Assembly (NCBI GenBank): GCA_003508835.1
Contig: PUFA01000066.1
Coordinates: forward strand, 5,164,501-5,228,500
Direction: 5' to 3'
Source: Eonycteris spelaea
Lineage: Eukaryota; Chordata; Mammalia; Chiroptera; Pteropodidae
DNA length: 64,000 nucleotides
Below the pieces are notes generated by a model, which saw only the letters and a list, made by a program, of their open reading frames with translations, had not been told where the DNA came from and made no database searches. A program made the translations under genes and the position numbers. Positions 58,446-64,000 of the stretch are shown piece after piece. The number at the start of each line of letters is the position of its first letter. The stretch's first letter is position 1.

Positions 58446-59380
58446 GCTCAGAAAATAACTCAGTAGCAACAAGGTCTAAGAGCCAGGATCCTCATTGTTC
58501 TTAGTGAAACGATTATTTGTCAAAGCTTTCCCTATTCCTACTGAAAAGTTTGGATTCCTTTTTTCTGGGGGGGGAAGGGCTTTGGTGTATCAAAAATGGG
58601 AACACTTAAAACAAAAATGACAAAGTATGTATTTAATAAACAGGACCAAAAAATAACTACATAAATGTGCTCAGCTAGTGAGCAATGCAATCCTTAATAA
58701 ATAGGAAATGGAATTTGAGAGACAGACTCTTAGCAAAGGGGAAGAATTTCCAAGTGTGATGTTTTGCTGTCATTTTATATATAACTACTAAGCCCACATA
58801 TGGTCTGGTTAGTCTTTTATAAAAAGGAAGTGAAGCAATTACTTACTCACACTTAATTAATTAGCGCCAGAAGTAGGTTCTTAGGCCAGAACTTTTTTTT
58901 TTTTTTCCACCCCCCACTCAAGTACACTGATTACTTCGAGTGCTAGGGTTCCTTTTCTCGGGGAAGATGAATACCTTTCTTTAAAATATTTTTTAGAGCC
59001 TCATAAATAGTCACATCCTAAAACATAGTCCAAAGACACACTCTTCATAAACAAGAAGCTTGATTGAACTTAAAACAAATGACTTCCAGCATTGCTCCTA
59101 AACAAAGAAAGTATAAACTCGTGGAACCAGGCTGAGTCTTAACCTAAGTGTAGCCTCACTCTACACGTTAATGGATAACCTTTGAACTCCGAAACCTTGA
59201 ATGCTGTAAACACAATAAGGCTGATCGTTAAAAATCTTCCTATCAAAATTGAGCAAAAAGAATCCAAACTCTTCCGTAGGAATAGGGAAACGATCAAAAG
59301 TTTTGACAAATAATCGTTTCACTAAGAACAATGAGGCTCCTGGCCCTTAGACCTTGTTGCTACCGAATTGTTTTCTGAGC
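58446..59380. repeat. Long imperfect inverted repeat (arms 115 and 123 bp)
   Basis: The left arm 58446-58560 is the reverse complement of the right arm 59258-59380 at about 90% over roughly 113 aligned bases, with one 10-base insertion (CGATCAAAAG) in the right arm. The core ACAAATAATCGTTTCACTAA followed by GAACAATGAG is identical in both. About 700 bp of non-coding AT-rich DNA separates the arms, and similarity stops quickly outside them. I cannot assign it to a known transposon. It sits 1-2 kb upstream of the ZNF217 CpG island. Confidence 0.92.
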
Positions 59381-61339
59381 AAAACGGCTGTGCTTTTCTC
59401 TATGCCCTCCTTCACAAAGCTACTACTTTTAGCATAATAGCATCATACGGTTTGTTAGCTACTGTTTCTCTCCTCCTGACCCCCCCCCAAAAAAACCTTA
59501 TTATGTATAGCTTTTAAAATTGAAAGATAATTGTATTAAATGAGTTATCTCCTAAGAGCCGTATATGTAATTCTTATGTTTGAGCAAAGAATTACAAAGA
59601 ACCTTATTCCTGGAAGCCTGCCAACAAAACTGGGAAATCATTGCAAAATTCTGCCAGCGACTGAGTGCTGGGTTGCAAACACAACTGTGTTTTTAAATGG
59701 ACATAGAGTGATCCGAATTTGCTGTAAGGGCGTCTGAGACACATTTTCCCTTTAGAATGTAGCAACTCATACTTAAGATGTATTTGGAAAGCGTGTATAG
59801 TTTAAAATTTTAAATGAAAACTCCAAAAGTAATAAGAGAACACTGGAATACATGGTTTAGTAATAAAAGCTAAGAATTCATATTATTATTGTGAAATAAA
59901 AAATTGAAAAGCGAACGTTGTTCTACATATACTTAGCTCCACCCATGAGTAATCCTATTTTGTCATCACCCCCTAGCTAGACAAATTCTGAAGGAGTCAG
60001 GTGCTGCAGACAGGGGCAACACAAACAAAACATGGAACCAGAAATGTCCCTTCAAATGTGAGCTGATGCCCTAAACATGTTATTTGAGGAAAGGGCAGAA
60101 AAAGCCCCACTTCGCCTCTTTTTAATGCAACAAACATCAGCTACACCTCATTTTTCACAATTATCCAAACAGACCAGCCCTCCTTAAGAGATGTTTCTCA
60201 ATGTCTGCTTTTTTAAAATCACACCATTATCTCTGATTTAATCCTAGTGATCTGAGACCTCTTCTTTTAGCTAGCTTCTGATTTTCTCTCCAGATCCTGC
60301 CTGCCACAGCAATCTCAGATCTAATAACAAAACAAAACAAAACAAAAAACCCTTCTAATTTGCTATGTTTAACATTTATTGGAATCATCTTTTGAAACTT
60401 CGTCTTAATTAAAAGAACAGAATGCAGTATGATCTTATTTCACAAGTATTATTCTACTGTGAAACTATTACAGAAAAACAATTTGGAAACTCTGTAGAAC
60501 CCTGTAGCTGAAATGAAGCCAACATAGATACTTGACTTAAAAAGAATTCAGTGTTCAGAGCAGGAAAACCTGAAAAACTGCCGTGAAGAGTTAGCAGGAA
60601 AGAGAATGGAAAAGTTAGCCAAACATGCCAGCTTCTGCAAGGACATTTGAGAAGAAAACCTTGGGCAGCCCTTTTAACACGACTGAATGCACTAAATGAA
60701 GTAGGGATCACCAACAACTTGCAGAAAACACTCCACTTCTCTTCTATTAAATGTTTATCAAATCATCTCAAAATGTTTAAACCCTCATCTCAAAATGTTT
60801 AAACGCTCTATAAAACATCGTAACAATAGATGATAAAAATAAGTAGCCGAAATTACCTTTCAGAAGGGAAGCAGTGTCTGGAACCTGGAGACTTTCTGAG
60901 TTTGCCAGTCCACCTGGCTCTAAACAATGCTGGAAGAGAGAGATGCGATTGCTAGAGTTTATAAGCAAACCAAAAAGGGAGGAGCCAAGAATAAGGCTCA
61001 ATTTAAATAGAAGTTTAGATACCACCGACTCAATTGATGCCTTGATTAGGTTAACTTGATTATGTGCAGGGAGCATTGTTTACTTAAACCACATTTGTCT
61101 CCCTGGCGAGTTTGATCAGTGCCCACCCCCATTTGCAAACACAACTTTTGTCTTCCTCTAATATTCTGGATGGTTTTCCAGGGTTGAAATGTAAATGTAA
61201 ACTTCTTTTAAAATTACATGGGTCACATAACTTTTGGAGCACCTCTTTAAAGCTTTTCACATTCATCGGCTATTCCAAATGGGGTATAAGAGAGGTAGGG
61301 TTCCAGGAAGGTAACGTTTACTGAAATCCGATTGATTCT
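59381..61339. other. Upstream flank, no gene recognised
   Basis: AT-rich and repeat-poor. Short open frames on both strands have no domain. A tandem 20 bp duplication (ATCTCAAAATGTTTAAAC-like) occurs at 60765-60804. Confidence 0.55.
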
Positions 61340-61870
61340 CATCTCAATAAATCGAACCATCTTCCATCCAACCACTTACTCAAGCCAAAACCTGGAAGCC
61401 AAACTATATTTCATCTCCATCCCCCCACACACCTTTAATCCATCAGCAAAGCCTGCAATTTCTTTCTTACTATGTCTCAAGTCCATGCACTTCATCTTTA
61501 AAACAAGCCTACTCCGCAGCACCACAAACGCTCACTCTCTTCTCCAAATGTTTGACTAAGTGAGGTTTCACCAAACTTCTTTCTAGGTTTGCCTTAATAC
61601 ATTCTCCACCCATAACCCAAAAGGTCTTTTACAGTGTAAATCAGATCATGTCACCGCCCTACTTAATGGCTTCCTATTGCCTCAGGAACAAAGAACAAAC
61701 TCCAGAGTTTGTCTCACCAGCCCAGTACATCTGGCCCCTGCCTAACTCTCCAGCCTCAGGTCCAGGCCAACTTTTTATTTAGGGTGCTAAGCTTCAGCCA
61801 TTAGGTCTTCTCTCTGACCCTTCAGACCCATGGTTCCCTTTGCCTAGTACTCCCTTCCCATTCTTTCTGG
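61340..61870 (+). mobile_element. L2 LINE fragment
   Basis: GTGTAAATCAGATCATGTCA, CTTAATGGCTTCCTATTGCC, TACATCTGGCCCCTGCCTAA and CTCTCCAGCCTCAGGTCC are typical L2. Upstream pyrimidine-rich text also fits. No intact reverse transcriptase frame. Confidence 0.8.
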
Positions 61871-62129
61871 AATCAGCTTTTCTTCCTCCCAAGAGTGGGT
61901 CAAGCCCAGTGTTCTCCAAGAAGAGGGAAGCCTTCTGTCAAGGTGTCGGGATGTTTTCTGTCCTATCACTTGGGCTCAATACTCCAGTTCCACCTCCTGA
62001 AAGCTGCATTCATTCTAGAATATTATTTAATCTCTCTGGGTTTGTTTCCTCATCCACAGAATGGGGTGACGATGATGATAAGAGGAAGTGGAAGAGGAAG
62101 AACAACTACATAAAAGTTCTCATCACAAG

Positions 62130-62191
62130 GAAAACACTGTAACCATATGAGATGATGGATGTTAACTAAACTTATTGTGTAATAATTTGCA

Positions 62192-62237
<46 letters not shown>

Positions 62238-62310
62238 CAAATCATTATGTTGTATACCTTAAACTTATACCATGTCATATGTCAATTCTATCTGGATAAC
62301 ACTGGGAAAG
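62130..62310 (+). mobile_element. L1 3' terminus with internal (CA)n
   Basis: TGATGGATGTTAACTAAACT, TCAAATCATTATGTTGTATA and CATATGTCAATTCTATCTGG are the end of an old L1. A (CA)n microsatellite (62199-62236) has expanded within it. Confidence 0.85.
62199..62236 (+). repeat. (CA)n microsatellite
   Basis: About 19 CA units, inside the L1 3' end. Confidence 0.98.
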
Positions 62311-62939
62311 GAAATGCATTTATTTATTTGTTTGTTTGTTTATATTATTTATGTAAATAAGAAGAATTTATTTTTGTGTAAGACTCTTTGGAGAATTAAA
62401 TGAGACACACTGCAAAGTTGTGAGCCCAGAGTCTTGTGGGGAGACGGAGTGTTCTAGGCACAGGAGATAGAGTTCACAGTAAGCGAAACAAAGTCCTTGC
62501 CTCTTTGGAACTTCTAGAGGGAGACAGACAACACACAGACAAGTTATATTTGCAATAAAGGTCACTGGAGAGGGGAAGATGCTTGCTGTTTTACTTCGGG
62601 AGGAGAAGCCGCCCAGGAAGTCAGGCAGCAGGTGTACTAAGACGGGGGAGCAGAAGGTGGGAAGGCTCAGGGCAGAAGGGAGGCTGGCTTGGAGAAAGAA
62701 CTACCTGGAAGCCAGTGCACCTGGGCCCCAACGAGTGAGGACAGAAAGGCGGGAGAGTAGGCAGGACCTTGGAAAGACAGTGGCAAGGCCAGGTTTTTGA
62801 CTCCTGTTTCCGTAGGATGCCGGAGGGTCAGTTCTCCATTGCCATTTTATTTGCTACATCAACAGCACTTGAGAGAGTCAACCCCTTCCTCTTCCTCTTC
62901 CCCTGATTTGGGACATCGGGTTCTGCTAATTTGCCCCAG
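62311..62939. other. No gene recognised
   Basis: Unique sequence with a TTTATTTGTTTGTTTG stretch near 62320. The phrase at 62460-62530 (TAAGCGAAACAAAGTCCTTG) resembles ancient L2/MIR-type text. Confidence 0.5.
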
Positions 62940-63575
62940 TCCTCACTGGCTGCTCCTTCTCAGTCCCCTTGGCTGGCTGTCCTCTCCCTGACCTCTACTT
63001 TTAAGTGCCCCAGGGCCCAATGCTGGCGCCTTCTCTCTTTCTTATGTATTCCCTGGGTGATCTCATCCAATTCAGTGGCTCAAAATGCCATCTATAAGGC
63101 TCCTAAACTGATATATTTCTCGCCCAGACCTTTCCCTTTGACTCCCCAAATTTCCAACTGCTACTCCACCTCCTCTTAGTTGTCCAATAATGGATTCTAG
63201 ATTCTGAGACCACGCTGAGACCTTCTCCCACAACTCGCCACCACTAATGGCTGTGTAGTATGGAACCGTATGAGACTCTGCGAGACGCTGCGGGAAGCGG
63301 ATGTTGATGGAGATGAAAAGTGGGTGGAGAGATGGTTGAGCCACCGACATTAGATCGTTCGTTCCTGCCAGGCACCCCCAGACCTCAAACCCACGCGGTT
63401 ACGCTCGCTACGCACTACACCGTCGCAATGCTCTGTTCTTGCCTGTCCTCCTCCTGTCAGCCTCTAAGCTCCATAAAAGCAGACGGCACCGTGTCGTCTT
63501 GTCCTCTGCCGGATCTCCAAGTCTTAGCACGATGGCTGCCTACAGCAGCGATCTATAAATGCATTCCAAACAAAC
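62940..63575 (+). mobile_element. L2 LINE 3' region
   Basis: TTCCCTGGGTGATCTCATCC, TGCCATCTATAAGGCTCC, TTTCCAACTGCTACTCCACC, CTCTAAGCTCCATAAAAGCA and CAAGTCTTAGCACGATGGC follow L2 order to near its 3' end. Confidence 0.75.
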
Positions 63576-63664
63576 TCGCATAGAAGTTATTAACGATCCA
63601 CAGAACTCAGGCGTAGCGAGTTCCAGTGGCAAGGGAATCGAAATGCGGATCTTCAAGAGCAGCC

Positions 63665-63735
63665 ACCGGCATCTTGGCTCAGTTTCCTCACGTGTAAAAC
63701 GGGGATTATAACCTCTGCCCGGTCTGCCTCACTGG
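63665..63735 (+). mobile_element. MIR SINE remnant
   Basis: TTGGCTCAGTTTCCTCACGT then GTAAAACGGGGATTATAACC matches sense MIR. Confidence 0.75.
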
Positions 63736-63762
63736 CTGGTTGGGTGGCCCCGTGCTGCACTG

Positions 63763-63788
63763 CGGGGGTGGGGGTGGGGGTGGGGGGG
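63763..63788 (+). repeat. G-quadruplex motif
   Basis: Four G-runs of five to seven bases separated by single T loops. This is a textbook stable parallel quadruplex sequence on the plus strand. Confidence 0.9.
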
Positions 63789-63795
63789 AGCTCTG

Positions 63796-63966
63796 TGTTG
63801 CACACCAGCAAAGGGTCGTGTGTGTGTGTGTGTGTGTGTATACACACACACACATATAAAAAATATATATACATATAAAAATATATATACATATAAAAAT
63901 ATATATACATATAAAAATATATATAACATATATATTATATATACGACCCTTTGCTGGTGTGCAACA
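63796..63966. repeat. Perfect 24 bp inverted repeat enclosing GT/CA and AT repeats
   Basis: The left arm 63796-63819 (TGTTGCACACCAGCAAAGGG then TCGT) is exactly complementary to the right arm 63943-63966. Between them lie (GT)n, (AC)n and four rounds of an about 18 bp CATATAAAAATATATATA unit, themselves nearly self-complementary. The whole could fold into one long hairpin. The right side is near the window end. Confidence 0.95.
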
Positions 63967-64000
63967 TTATATATATGTATAGGTGTATGTGCATGTGTAT

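Overview
This is a mammalian nuclear genomic window. The DNA transposons (MER1-, MER5A- and MER20-type), MIR and L2 fragments, ERVL-MaLR LTRs and old L1 pieces point to a placental mammal. I found no Alu and no recent tRNA-derived SINE of the kinds that crowd dog, cow, pig or horse DNA. Some L1 3' ends look to me like those of bats or other laurasiatherians, but that is only a weak impression.

There is one protein-coding gene, on the minus strand: ZNF217, a C2H2 zinc-finger transcriptional co-repressor of the CoREST/LSD1/CtBP type. It runs from a CpG-island promoter and first exon (about 56.3-57.9 kb) through a roughly 10 kb first intron to four coding exons (CDS 46534 down to 38750). A 3'UTR exon is predicted from 37040 downwards. 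All internal splice sites are canonical and keep phase. As sequenced, the large coding exon (40246-41785) carries four frame-breaking length changes, so the conserved protein is spread over three reading frames. Removing the four changes gives about 1046 residues, close to the roughly 1048 of human ZNF217.

Layout. 1-34 kb: gene-free DNA downstream of ZNF217, built of old L1, L2, MIR, hAT and MaLR pieces with several microsatellites; it includes a 5'-inverted L1 with target-site duplications and a complete MER1-like element at 33.8 kb. 34-37 kb: 3' flank and 3'UTR. 37-57 kb: ZNF217. 57-58 kb: CpG island, possibly divergent. 58-61 kb: repeat-poor upstream DNA containing a long imperfect inverted repeat (58446-58560 and 59258-59380). 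61-64 kb: L2, L1 and MIR remnants ending in a G-quadruplex motif and a hairpin with perfect 24 bp arms.

I see no operon, CRISPR array, bacterial or phage system, or functional tRNA/rRNA gene. The points most worth checking are the broken ZNF217 exon, the altered start codon, the predicted upstream ORFs and the two inverted repeats.
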